Source: Edolisoma coerulescens (Eukaryota; Chordata; Aves; Passeriformes; Campephagidae). From it: a stretch of DNA of 64,000 bases. Positions 39,388-50,628 of the stretch are shown here, piece by piece. The stretch is from NCBI GenBank assembly GCA_013397115.1, contig VWZW01004026.1, positions 1,674,652-1,738,651 of the forward strand, given 5' to 3'. Within the stretch, counting starts at the first letter, position 1; each line of letters begins with the position of its first letter. The position numbers and the translations under genes are program-made. Under the pieces are notes generated by a model. The model was not told where the DNA came from. It saw only the letters and a list, made by a program, of their open reading frames with translations, and did no database searches.

Positions 39388-39510
39388 GGTTTTGGGGGGT
39401 TTTTTTGTGTGTTTGTTTTGGTTTGTTTTGGGGGAGGTTTTTTTGGTTTGTTTTTGTTTGTTTGTTTTGGTTTTTGTTTATTGGTTTGTTGGTTTGTATT
39501 TTTTTTGTCT
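39388..39510 (+). repeat. G/T-rich low-complexity tract
   Basis: Irregular GTTTG, GGTTTT and GTTTTT words with almost no A or C on the plus strand, the complement-type of the A/C tracts at 25.5, 30.3 and 34.7 kb. It has two long G runs (six G near 39394, five G near 39430). A poly-T run follows at about 39531-39543. Confidence 0.92.
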
Positions 39511-39669
39511 TTAAATAAAAATACCATAGTTTTTTTTTTTTTTCTCTGTTTCCCATGTGCCTGGATGTTGTGAAAACAGCTAGACTTCTTCACAACAGCC
39601 TATAGCACAGTCATGTCAGGCAATGCTGTTTTGCTCTTTAGTCTATGAGTGTGATCTAACTTTGAATTT

Positions 39670-39767
39670 TGATCTAATTTTGAAGTAGATCCTGCTCTGA
39701 GTAGAGAGTTAGACCAGATGACCTCCAGAGGCAGCTTTCAACCTAAAGTATTTCGCAATTCTATCTC
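39670..39767 (+). mobile_element. CR1 LINE 3' tail fragment
   Basis: The text 'agaccagatgacctccagag', then 'ctttcaacctaaagtattt' and a terminal 'gcaattctatctc', matches the last part of CR1 3' UTRs. Only about 100 bases remain. An 18-bp imperfect doubling of 'gatctaactttgaatttt' precedes it at about 39653-39687. Confidence 0.82.
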
Positions 39768-39785
39768 ACTTATTTAGTGATGTGC

Positions 39786-39880
39786 TATTCTTCCTCTTCT
39801 TTTTCCTCATTTTCGTCTTTCTCCTCTTCCTTTTCTTATTCCTCTTCCTCATTCTTGTCATCTTTTTGTCCAATCTGTCT
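39786..39880 (+). repeat. Pyrimidine-rich (CTT/CCT) tract
   Basis: About 90 bases dominated by T and C (ttcctcttctttttcctc and similar) directly after the CR1 tail. Irregular, so low complexity and not a clean microsatellite. Confidence 0.8.
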
Positions 39881-40091
39881 CTAAAATAAGGTAAGTGCAT
39901 CTTGCTATCTTAGTTTCCCAAAGAAATTGAGACCTTAGAGACTTAGCTGTTATTTGTCTTAAAAAGCCCCCAAAATTAGTCATGGTTTTTTGAATTTACT
40001 GATTTAATGTTATGGTAAATTTACTGATTTAACTTGCCACTTTTAGTGCAGAAGTACAGTGGCCTTCATAACTTGGCTTAGATAATAAGCC

Positions 40092-40140
40092 GTAATCAGA
40101 ACCGTCCAGGTTGGAAGGGAACTTCAAATTCTCATTAATA
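40092..40140 (-). mobile_element. Possible short CR1 3' end, minus strand
   Basis: On the plus strand 'gtaatcagaaccgtccagg' then 'ttggaagggaacttcaaat' resembles the reverse complement of a CR1 3' terminus (typically aatcatagaat...ttggaagggacctt). Very short and diverged. Confidence 0.45.
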
Positions 40141-40150
40141 CCTTTGGATC

Positions 40151-43100
40151 AAAATTAAGTTCACACAGTCAGTTCAAGCAATTCTGCCCTATGATTCCTA
40201 CTTCTTAAGCAAACAAACTTTTAGGCATTTTATGTCTGAGTTTGCTTGTGTAAAATGAAGATAATGCAGTTCCAGGTTCATAGTTTTATGGACCTGCTGG
40301 CATTTTTTTTTTAAACAGGCAATTTTTTTACGGTCATCCTTAAGATTACACAAGGAGAAAGTAATAATTTATGTTCAATACTTGGTTAGAATGTTATTAT
40401 TTTGTAAAATATGGAAATGATTACAGGACGACAACCTAAATATTTACTGTTGCGAAGGAGTCTACAAAATACTTCAAAATTCAAACGTTTGAAGGGACGT
40501 TCCTTCAAAAGTACTATATTGAGAGTGGGATTGAAGATGCACAGGAGAAATGAGTTGTGGCACACAAGACGTACTACAAACAGGATCTGTAGGTCATGTA
40601 ATTTTAATGTGATAGCACTAAAGTTCACAAGGTTGCATGAAGTAATAGAAGCTTAGAATTATTAAGCTACAGCAACAGACTGTAGGTGTGAAACAAACCT
40701 AAATCTACAATCAGAACTGTCAGTAGGCTGATGGAAAAGATAAGTTCCTTAGTGTATATAGTCAGCTGTGATTTTTTGGTATTCTTACCTGCAAGCAACT
40801 GGAAAAGGTCACCTAGTTCCTTATTAATTCACTTGAACAGAATTCTGGTCTAGATGCACTCAGAACACTTTTTTCACACTATCATCCTTTCATTTGTAAC
40901 TATTCTTTTAGAAAAAATTGCACTGTAATGTATACATATTAAAAATTCTCCATATGTTTCTAGATGAAAATTTCTTTTTTCCTTACTTTCTCCCCATCTC
41001 TTTAAGCTCTGATACATCCTGTTATCTAGGAATCCTGTAAAATGTCTTTGCTGAATATGTAGATATGATTATATAAGAGAAACTTAGAGAAAGAATTAAA
41101 TTCCTAGTTCAAAAAAAGGGAAGGTTTTGTTTGTTCAATGCTGCCTTTCTGTACTCTATATTACTTTGTTTTCTTTCCTTTCCTGCTTGTATTTTAGTTA
41201 CTATTCTATTTCCTATGTAATTTATTTTCTCCTAGTCTATATTTTATGTGTCACCACTGCCTAAAGTGTATCTACATAAATGCCTTAGTTCAGACCAGAG
41301 TTGTGCATGGGGAGTAGATATCCTGATAATTCCACTTAATTCTCTTTGGTAGCTTCCAGTAGTCATGAAGAACGAAAAGTAGATCTTTCCAACACAAAAC
41401 TGAACAGAAAAATGTATTGCAGAAGCTGATAGATAATTAATTAATGGAATCAGACTAAAGATACTCTAGTCTCTGAATATGCACATGGTGTGCACTAAGT
41501 ATCATTAGTACCATACACTTTATTCCACAAACCTGCTCCAATTTGGCCACACTTTTATGGAAGCAGACTTAGCCTTTTGAGAACTAGTGGTATTCCACAA
41601 AAAGTAGGTCTCCCACCCTCTCACCAATTAAACTAACTTTTGTCAATTAAACCATGACTATGAGGATGGAGGAAAACTGAGGATTTGAAGAGCTGTGATA
41701 AAAAGACTACCCTGGTTTCTGCCCAGGTATATATTTCCTTTTAAGGTTGTTATTTATGTTCTAGTTTCCTGATTATTTCCCAGTGCTGCCTCCTCCAGAA
41801 GAGAGAGATTATTTGTTGTTTCTTTCATCCAAATACAGTACACATATGAGGTGTACTTGCTTTTCTTTAGTTTCTTTATTGGCTTTCTTAGGTGCTGTTG
41901 TGGTTGGTCAAGTTTCACTTATCAATCATCCCAATTGTCTATAGAATAAAACTGCTGCTGATGACATATGTATGTACGTGCTTTTAGAAAAACTCTACAT
42001 GGGAAAATCCAAGCATCTCCATGAAAAAAAAATGGCTAGGTGGGCAGGTTTAAGGTGATAGAAGTCTTGAATAATGGTGACTAGTAGAAAAACTTCAAAA
42101 CCTTCTATTTACTTCATAATGAAACATAACAGTTGTGTGCCATATTTTAAAGAAATTATTAATTTGCGTATTCTATTAGGAATTGAGGGCATAAATTAAA
42201 AGCTGCCTGCTGTCTATCCACTAAGTGAAGGAGGAATTTTTTTCATTTCCATTCCAGCTCTGAGTGCAATATTGATGTATGTGTTTTCAATTGTCATAGA
42301 ACAAATATAAATTTATGGGCAATTGAATCAAATTTCTAAAGTGGTTTCACTTTGTCTGTAGAGTTCAAATATTAGTATGAATTGATTTTCATATTTACTG
42401 TAGTAACCATGCAGCAATGAAATATTTGCTGCTAATAATTATTTGTAATTCTTGCTTGCATAGTGTATCCATTTATCAAACAATAATGTAGTTTTCCTTC
42501 TTCTGTTTACTGTGCAAACCCGTGCTTATCATGTTATCAGGTATTTTTCTACAAATGTATTCCTCTTCATCTAATTTCTTTCTTATTGAGTGACTGAGAA
42601 TCTTTTTTCTGTAATCCCAGTTAAATACAAAAAAAATGCCCATCTGTAAGGTTATGGGAACAAATAGCAAAGTGAATGGGAGCAATGGTATTGGTTTGTC
42701 AGATGGCTCAGGAATATGCAGACAGCATCACCCATGAAGAGCCTGACTCCAGTGCTTTCCTGATAAATCTATGCTCCAGCCTAGGGCAGCTTTAGGATAA
42801 AAACAGTGGCTAAAAATTTGCCTTAGTGTGATGGAATGGCCAGCAAGCAAAGTCAGATATTTTTGGCTTTTAACTTCTTTGAATGAACAACCCTGAGGGA
42901 TCAAAATCAGCTTGTCTAATGTCTGGATGGGGACAGCTTGTTCTGACTGAGGTTGCAATTCCAGTCAAAATTGTAATTTTTCTTCATTTGAAATATATTT
43001 GAGGGCATTTGTTCTATTTGAACTATGAATAAATCTCTTAAAATAGAGAAACATCCCAATGCATGCAAAGACTCTGGAAGAATTATTGTAGAACCTGAGC

Positions 43101-43614
43101 TGAAGACCTCTGAATCATAAAGCATAAGGTTTTTCTAGTGCAAGCACCATTTGGGTCAGGGTAGCATGTCTGCTATTACCATCACGAGCAGAGGCTATCT
43201 GCTAGGGGCAGATGACAAAGCTACATGTGGTTTTGTGGAGTGCACAGCTGCCCTTAAGCATATGGTCTTCTGCCAGTGTTTGAGGAAGCTCTGTTGGACA
43301 GATAATTAGAAACTTTGTGATAAAGTCTCTGGTCTCCAGGCAAAATAACCATAAGAGTGGTGAATTAAAACAAGCAGCAGAGCATCAAGAAATATTTAAT
43401 TTTCTAAAACAATCTATTCTGCTTTAAAGTTAGTGTTAACAGTGAAGTAATATATTCTTTGCCAAGGAAGGCTGCAATACCACAATTTGTCGTGCCACAG
43501 AGAGAAATGTTCATGTCTCCTTTGAAAAAAAGTAGTTCTCCACTTATTGGGATAATAACATTTGTGAAAGTCGGAATCAGTAGTGCCAAGTAGCAAGAGA
43601 TATTCCAAGTTTGT
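40151..43614. other. AT-rich region with overlapping palindromes, no recognised gene
   Basis: Frames open on both strands at 40386-40656 (about 80 codons each) have no motif. A palindrome cluster lies at 40480-40509. The rest is featureless AT-rich sequence. Confidence 0.5.
40480..40509. repeat. Two overlapping palindromes
   Basis: A perfect 14-bp palindrome TTCAAACGTTTGAA (40480-40493) overlaps a hairpin with 8-bp arms TTTGAAGG / CCTTCAAA and a 6-base loop (40488-40509). The two structures share 40488-40493, so only one can form at a time. Confidence 0.9.
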
Positions 43615-43703
43615 TCATGACTCATGGTTTGTAAAATATTTGCCCTTGTGTACGGGATTGACTTCAGAGTGTTCAATCTTAGGCACATATGTTTCTTTCT
43701 CCT
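43615..43703 (-). CDS. Candidate terminal exon, minus strand
   Basis: On the minus strand a strong acceptor (ATTCACCTTTTCTTTTCAG, ending at 43704) opens into a segment whose phase-1 frame (two leading bases AG) encodes 28 residues. They start EKETYVPKIEHSEVNP, are very hydrophilic, and stop at TGA (43615-43617). A second frame stays open much longer (to 43404) and forms the 127-codon minus-strand frame at 43404-43787, but its product has no recognisable features. The case rests on the acceptor alone. Its phase is not testable against the other candidate exons because it would end a different transcript. It could be chance. Confidence 0.22.
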
Positions 43704-45191
43704 CTGAAAAGAAAAGGTGAATAAGAGACAGTAAATGCACAATTGCTTAATGAGTGCTAATGAGTAAATGTGTGTTCCTCTCATCAATACTCTAATCTTG
43801 CTCTAAAGCTGTGTGTGCACCACTGATAACTGATTTTACTGTTGCTTTCCAATGAAAAGTGTCTTCAGTTTCTTACTATGTCATAAGAAGGAAGGAAATG
43901 TTGCCACAGTGTCTAATAATATGAATTATCTACTCTTTGCTGAAGAACAGAAATAAGGAGTTTGTGAAATATTTCTGCCTTTCTGCAGATTTATTTCTTG
44001 CAATTGTATGCAAATAGCATTCAAAACACACCACTTGCAATAAGCTGACCACCACTGCATCTCTGGTTGCAGTTTACATTAGCCTTTTGTCTGAGCATGT
44101 TCTAGTTTAAATGATAAATCCCTCTGCATGTTTTGCTTACACCTGAGCTTGTATATAAGGAACGTGGGTATTTCTGTGCCATTGGTAAAATTGCTCCCTC
44201 ATACTCCTTGAAAGCAAAGAGGAAGGAAATCAACTTCTCTTAAAAAGTGTTGCTGGAAAAAATAGAATTTTAAAAGATAGATGTGGGAGTAGATACTGTG
44301 AGAGAAAACTTAGTGGAATAATATGAAAGTGAACAGAGTTCATAAGGAAGGGAGAATATGTCCTTGCTGCTTTTCATAGGCATCTCCTCATCCAGTAAGA
44401 GACAGTTAACCACTGAGCAATAGGGAGGACAGTAACTGTCTGTGACTGGGGCTATGATAATAAATGCAAAGGAAAACACTTAAGAAAGATGTCAGGTGTT
44501 TACTATGCCTTGAATAAATAAGCCCTGATTTTAAATAGCTGCTTGTTAAGTGAATTTTCCCCATTTTATGGCTTAAGCAAATTGGTATTCCTGCTGGCAG
44601 AGAGATGAGAAATACTGAATTTAATTACATGGTTTAAGGAATAGGCCCTGTCTCTTTCATATTGGAGTGTTCTAAGTGTTGGATGCGAAACGCTGCCTCC
44701 ATTCCTATAGAGAAAATATAAAAAACCTGAAACATAGAAAAAAATAGTACCAGGATTATAATTTGGATTCAAAAAGAACACTATTTTCAAAAATTATTTT
44801 TATAAGGTGAATATTTAGGAACTTACTGTGTGTTAAATGGACTCATATGCCACTTCTGCTCATGTTATATTAAATGAAAGAGTTCAATGTAATTGGCCTT
44901 TATAAATTCAAAAATGAGAACAGATATCTCTTTATTGGAATATTTTATATTGTTTCCTTCTAGGATGCAGATTTCTCCTTAAACTTCATTAAATACTCTC
45001 TGATTTCAGAGATTCCTAGTATGGTACCTCTTACAGTGCAATTTCCTGAGCGTTTGCGTGTGTACTCTGAGTAAAAAATGGGATACTTAAACCACAGTTT
45101 AAAATGTAAACATTCAATTCCCTGAATGTAAAGGTTGTACAACTGCAAAGAAAAAATGTAGCAAGGCCTATAGATATATTGCTCACCTCAG
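43704..45191. other. AT-rich region, nothing recognised
   Basis: No gene or repeat recognised on either strand. Confidence 0.5.
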
Positions 45192-45688
45192 TCCCTGGGA
45201 AGGCGATGGAGCAATTTCCAGGCACACGGAGGTCAAGGTCATCAGGAGTATCATCACGGATTCAGTAGTGAGAAGTCATAATTGCCTGACTTGATAAACA
45301 AAGTGACTGTCTTGGTAGAAGAAGGCAGAAGAGCAGTGGGTATTGTCTACCTAGACTTCAGGAAAGTTTTCAATACCGTCTCCCACAAAACCTCACAGAG
45401 AAGCTGATTAATATGATCTGGAGGATCAGGCTATGATGGTGGATTGAGAACTTGGTAGCAGGGCTCTCAGTGGTGGTGATCACTGGAACAAAGTCTAGCT
45501 GGGGGCCAGCAGTGTACTCCAGGAGCCAATATTGGATCAAATCCTACTAAATTCTCCATTAACGATATGGATGACAGGGCAGAGTGCACCCTCAGCACCA
45601 TCTGGATTTCTGTGTCAGGTTCTGGGCTCCCCAGCACAAAAGAGATATATATGGAGTTACAGAAGAAAGTCCAGCCAATAAGATGATT
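45192..45688 (+). mobile_element. CR1 LINE fragment, reverse-transcriptase region
   Basis: The frame around 45330-45392 reads close to CR1 RT motif A: GIVYLDFRKVFNTVSH, where active copies have YLDFSKAFDTVSH. The key Asp of FD is Asn here. Upstream 'ggaaggcgatggagcaa' and downstream 'atatggatgacagggcaga' then 'gtgcaccctcagcacc' are also CR1. An internal deletion joins this to 'ctgtgtcaggttctgggctc', which lies several hundred bases on in intact CR1. Inactive copy, no terminal motif. Confidence 0.88.
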
Positions 45689-46420
45689 TGCTTACACAAG
45701 CAATCTTTTGAAGGAAAAGGGTTGGTGTTTCAGGGAATGAAGATCAGGCCCAGGCCAGGGGGTTTTGTGAAACACTAAGAGAAGGGGGTGGAGAGTAGGA
45801 GGAAAGAGACAATTATTAGATGAGAACAAGCTGAGTTCTTAAGAAACCACTCAACTACCAAAAATCAGTAACAGAAAATGAACTATTAAGAATTAGAAAT
45901 ACAAAATGAACCAAGCACATAGAATGGGTCTCTGGGAAGTAACCACTCAACAGCTCAGGCAGTGCCGCTACTCTCCATTGTCCGTGAGTGGCCCATGGGG
46001 GCAGAGGCTGCCAGTGCCTCTGGTGCTCAAAGATTCAACTTCATTGTCCTCTGGTACCCCCTTCTCAGACACTGCATATCGCGTCTTCTTGAAAGTTTGC
46101 CTCAAGTCCTGCCTTTGTTAATCTTTGCCTTCCATCCTACTCTGTTGCTGCACCATGGGTGCTCAAGGGGTGAGTAAGAGCTCCTGGTGAGCAGCTTTGA
46201 ACGAGAAGCAATCAGCAGCACTGCCAAACTGCACAGGTGGCACCAGGCTGAACCCATCACATTTATAAAGAGCTGCACTTGGCAGGAGCAGGTGCTGTGC
46301 TGGCGGGGACTCCGTGTCAAATTTAATTTACTGGATGATCTGGCTCGGCAAACATTCAGCATAGATGCTTGCTCCTGCCTAATGTTAAGGAGCTGAGTAA
46401 ATGCAATAGAAGATCTCCAC
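45689..46420. other. GC-richer non-repeat block, function unknown
   Basis: From about 45900 the sequence is GC-richer than its neighbours and matches no repeat I know. It has a TATA-like tttataaag at 46262-46270 and a homeodomain-type aatttaatttactgg near 46320-46334. The 106-codon minus-strand frame (46102-46422) and two 71-codon plus-strand frames show no domain. It may be a conserved non-coding element or an unrecognised repeat. Confidence 0.3.
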
Positions 46421-48199
46421 AAGTGTTAAATAGCTGCTGAAAAACACAAGGCCTTGAAATGTTCAAGTGCACAAGAAGTATTTTTACTTGTTTGACTGCC
46501 AATATGCCTAATTTGTACATTATCTCAAAGCACTATTGCTTCCACATTACCCAGGAGCTTGAAAATTTCTCAAAAGTCTTAGTATATGTTCCCCAGAAGC
46601 CAATTTGTAGGGAAAATTTCAAGTGTGAGCCTCAAAGCCAACAGTTTGAACAAGGTTTCAAAGATTTCCAATACTACTTTCCAGGAGAATTCTCTCCCTC
46701 AAAAGCAAAATCTGCTCCCAACTGTCCTATAAGTTAATTTTTTTTAAATGTTGTCTTATTTTTTATATTACTAAATATATCATCCTTCCTCCAGTTGCAT
46801 TTTCAGTGAAATAGACATTGATTTGAGAACTAAGGGTCAAATATCATTATTAAATCGTACCAATGCTTTAAAGAGAACTTGGGAATGGTGAAGGGGATAC
46901 AAAATTACAACAGTTCTGGGTTTAAATAGTTAATCTTGACAGCTTTCTCCTTAATTTCATCTTCCAACTCTTATCTGTAATTTTTGAAGAGTAGAATTTA
47001 AGTATGAGTATTGTTAAAAAAACACCACCTGTGTCGTTAAAATCATTGATTTGTATTTTAGCAGCTGTTGTGTAAGAAGAGTATTCCATCTATTATATCA
47101 GTGTAGGAAACTTTCCGTTTTATAGGTCGGGATGTAACAACCCTTGTTTGTTAGATAATTGCAATGAAGACATTTAAAATATATCACAATGTTAATAAAA
47201 TAGACATTCTTAGACTTTGTGTTGCAATCATGATAGCAATTTTTCCTGTGTCTGGCTATTGTAACACTTGTTAATGAGACAGCCCTTGAAGAGTTGAAGT
47301 GGATTTTTGGCAGCTCTTGTATGAACGTGTGGACACATGTCTTCCAATCTCCTCTTGAACAGCAGTAATAACAATAGGAATAACAAGAATTTAGGCAATT
47401 ATTTTATACTTTTTGCTACTTTTTTAACGCCTTGAAAAGAATGCTTAGAGTAATAGAGTTTAATGTCATTAATATTTTTCATTAATAATGTATGGTTAGG
47501 TACCTGCCATTCTGCTGTGGATGACTGGAAAATTCAGTGTTGTGATTATTGAAGTAAACAATTAGATGAGATTTTTTTCCAGTGTAAATGTGGCACTTCA
47601 TGAAGATTGAGAATCATGTTGTTATATCATGCTGATATTCTTCGAAATATAATGAATTACAGTTAAATTGGTTTAAGTCTGACTTTATTTTTGTTAAAGT
47701 AGATCCTCAGTTCATCATCCTAAGCATTAATGTAACTTTTACCTGCAGCACAACGTTTGGTCCTATTATCCACTATAGACCCATTTAACAATTAAAATAC
47801 TCCCAGTCAAATATAATTGGCAAAATTATTTGGTTTTACTGCTGTCCCCTTGGTAGTCATGCTTCTGGTGGTCTGTAATAAATGGCTGTGGAAATTTCAA
47901 TAATCAAGTTATCAGCTTTTTTTATTTGTATGGAATGATTAGCACAGATTTTATTAAGGAAAGAAGCAAATTTTTAGATACATTACTACTTTTACCGACA
48001 GCATTAGCAAGTAAAGCAGCTATAGGGCATTAAAAAAAGTCAATAATTTAATTTACTTTCCATGTCCATGTAATTTTCAGTCATATTTAGGGTTTGGGGT
48101 TTTTTCACTGTTACATAAGGTGCCAAACTTATGCAGATTCCTGCTTTATCAGGAGTTTCTTTGGTTAACTATTTAGTTAACCAAACTATTTAGTTAGTA
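46421..48199. other. AT-rich region, nothing recognised
   Basis: No gene recognised. A small inverted repeat GGTTAAC-6-GTTAACC lies at 48163-48182, overlapped by a direct repeat of aactatttagtta. Confidence 0.5.
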
Positions 48200-49015
48200 T
48201 GAGAGGCTGAGATGTTAATGGTTGGTGGCTCAAACATTTGTCAATTTGTGGAGATGGCAGAGTGCTCTGCTGTGGCTGGGTTTGAACCCCCCGAGTGAGA
48301 GGAAGTGAATTTTTGGGTGTGCCGTGGCAAAGCCTCTGGTCTGAATAAGACAGAGTGGGTGAGCACCCACCACAGGAGGCTCTGGGTTTTGAGCCAGATA
48401 AGGGAGAATGTCGATAAGAAGCAGATCCTTCAGAGGCAGGATGGTGATTTTTATCATTCCAATTGTCTTCTTTTACAAAATGCAGCTGTAAAACTGCCCA
48501 CCCAGCCCCTGCCATGGGAAGGTCACATTCACACAGGACAGGACATTCATATTCCCACCTGAGGGTACTCATAACTGAGGGTATTCATCCCTTCTAAAGG
48601 GCATAACTGGCTCAACTATGCTGGCATGAGAGGCAGCTGTCATGTCTTAGGAGGGGCCATAAACTATCACAGACCTCCAAAGTCAGACTCGGTCATTTTT
48701 TGTATTAGTAAATATATCATCCTTGATAGACTGATTCCTGAGGCCTTCCACCAGAGCTCTGCACTTGCTCCACAGTGTTGCAACAGATCCGGAGTCTTTT
48801 GCAAAAGTAAAAGTGTAAAAAACCCCCTCCAGGGAAGATGTTTGGGTCCTCCCACACATACCTGTATATGTGAGTGTATATTAACCCATTGAATTATATG
48901 TTTTGGGGGCTTTCCCCCACCCATGATGGATAAAAACTGCGACCATCACTTCAATCAACACTTTGACCAACCCCTCATTTCTGGATCCAAGGGTGGTGGT
49001 ATCTTTCTACTCTTA
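48200..49015 (+). mobile_element. Probable LTR or retroelement-derived block
   Basis: This is a GC-richer block with an LTR-like layout. A palindrome GTGGGTGAGCACCCAC lies at 48355-48370, and the text 'ataactggctcaactatgct' resembles LTR sequence I associate with passerines. A GC hairpin TGGGGG-CTTT-CCCCCA (48904-48919) stands just ahead of a TATA-like gataaaaac at about 48930. A C/T-rich tract follows from about 49008. Ends and target-site duplication were not seen. The 128-codon minus-strand frame (48186-48572) has no recognisable domain. Confidence 0.4.
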
Positions 49016-49315
49016 TCCTTTCTTTCTCTTCCTTTCTTTTCCTAATGCATTTTATAAAGTGTTATTTTTAGTCTTTCATATCCCCATATTACCATAGATA
49101 ATAACCAAAACAGCTACATACTTCCTTTCAATTGCAACCAAATTCTTCTAAAATAAAACTACTACTGTTACAAATTCATGAGAGAACTATAAAACAAGGA
49201 TTTCTGCCTCTCAACAACAAAACGTGTTTTTTATTATTTTTCCTTTAAAGACAAAACAAATGTAGATGCATTTTTCAGTGATCTGAAAACATGCTACTTT
49301 TTAGTTTAAACTGGA

Positions 49316-49682
49316 AACCACTGGCATCAGCACAGGCTGCAGGATGAATAGGTCGAGAGCAACCCTGCCAAGAAAAACATGGGGTGCTGGTGGATGAGAG
49401 GTTGGACATGACCCAGCAATATGCGCTCACAGCCCAGAAAGCCCAGAGAGCCAGACGTGTCCTGGGCTGCATCCAAAGCAGCGTGGCCAGCAGGGCGAGG
49501 GAGGAGATTCTGCCCCTCTGCTCTGCTCTAGTGAGACCCCACCTGCAGTGCTGCATCCCGCTCTGGCGTTCCCAGCATAAGAAGGATGTGGACCTGTTTG
49601 AGCTAACTCAGAGAAGGATCTTGGAGAAGATCAGAGGGCTGGAGCACCTCTGTTCTGAAGACAGGCTCAGAGAGTTTAGACC
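49316..49682 (+). mobile_element. CR1 LINE fragment (end of ORF2), truncated at both ends
   Basis: The text 'ggtgctggtggatgagaggt', 'gtcctgggctgcatccaaag', 'agtgagaccccacctgcagt', 'gctgcatcccgctctgg' and 'ctggagcacctctgttctga' follows CR1 ORF2 and 3' sequence closely. It stops abruptly at about 49682 without the 3' UTR. The protein frame is intact over this stretch and runs on by chance into flanking DNA, which gives the 184-codon plus-strand frame at 49384-49938. That frame is repeat-derived, not a host gene. This copy looks less decayed than the others here. Confidence 0.93.
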
Positions 49683-50062
49683 ATTCAGCAAAACATCATG
49701 CAGTAGAACTGACAGAGGGATTATTTACAGTGACAATATTATAGCAGTCTTTATTGTGACATCTGCTTGGAAAAATGAAAAAAACCCAAACCTCTGGTCA
49801 CATATTCGGATAGTTTCTTGCTGTGTTCCTTATAAGAACGATAGAACTCTGCAGTTCCATTGCTTTGTTGTTTTTCCCTTTTCCTTTTTCACATATTCCA
49901 CTTTTACAGCATCCTGTACAAAAATTGTAGCTTGTTAGAAACGTGTTACACAAGAACAACACAAGGAGGTTATTTGTAAATACCTGAAAAACTAAAGATC
50001 TTGTTTCGACTAGACAAACACTTTCAAACGTCCTGTTTGAAACATTTTTTACAATATAGTTC
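49683..50062. other. Unique spacer between CR1 and LTR
   Basis: AT-rich sequence, nothing recognised. Confidence 0.5.
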
Positions 50063-50628
50063 TGTCCTTGTTTTGGCTGAGTAGTCAATTTTCCTCCTAG
50101 CTGGTATAGTGCTGTCTTTTGAATTCGGTTGAGACTAATGTTGATAACCCACTGATGTTTTGGTTGTTGCTAAGTGGTGCTTACCCTCAGTGAAGGACTT
50201 TTCAATGTCTTATGCTCTGTGAGTAAGGAAATGCACAAGAAGCTGAAAGGGAACATAACCATGGCAACCAGTCCAAACTGGCAAAAGGAATATTCCGTAC
50301 CACAGAATGCCATGCTCAATACATAAACTGGGGAGAGTTGGCAAGGAGATGCCAACTGCTGCTGAGGAACAGGCTGAGCATCAGTCCACTCATCAGGGGG
50401 CATGAGTAATTCCTTGTTTCTCTTGGATTTTGTTTCTCTCTCTCTCTCTTCTTTTCATTATTCTTATTTTATTCTTATTCTATTTTATTTTGTTTCAATT
50501 ATCAAACTGTTCTTATCTCAACCCGTGAGTTTTGCTTCTTTTTTTTTCCAGTTCTCCTCCCTCTTGTGTCAGAGGGGTGAGTGAGAAGCTGCATGATGCT
50601 GAGTTGCCAGCTGGGGTTAAACCACAAG
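50063..50628 (+). mobile_element. Solo LTR, nearly full length (avian endogenous retrovirus)
   Basis: A complete-looking passerine LTR of the TGTCCTGGTTT family. It starts tgtccttgttttggctgag and passes through 'gatgttttggttgttgctaa', 'catgctcaatacataaactg' (TATA region) and 'ttatctcaacccgtgagttt' (R/U5 region). It ends gctggggttaaaccacaa. It lacks the usual TG...CA end by a small 3' change. No flanking retroviral genes follow on either side, so it is a solo LTR left by recombination. A (TC)n run lies at about 50436-50449. No clear target-site duplication was seen. The related fragment at 18225-18330 shares the opening motif and the 'ttccataccac' block. Confidence 0.92.

Noticed and set aside
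39388..39440. Possible G-quadruplex
   Set aside because: Only two G runs of three or more are close together; four are needed.
39320..39593. Hydrophobic Phe/Val/Leu/Cys and Lys/Gln/Asn/Thr frames
   Set aside because: They result from a G/T low-complexity tract.
40787..40850. Excellent minus-strand donor (TTGCAG, GTAAGAAT)
   Set aside because: All three frames upstream are closed by stops, so there is no coding exon; a non-coding exon cannot be excluded.
49384..49938. 184-codon plus-strand open frame, the longest in the window
   Set aside because: Its first part is CR1 ORF2 sequence and the rest reads by chance into unique DNA.
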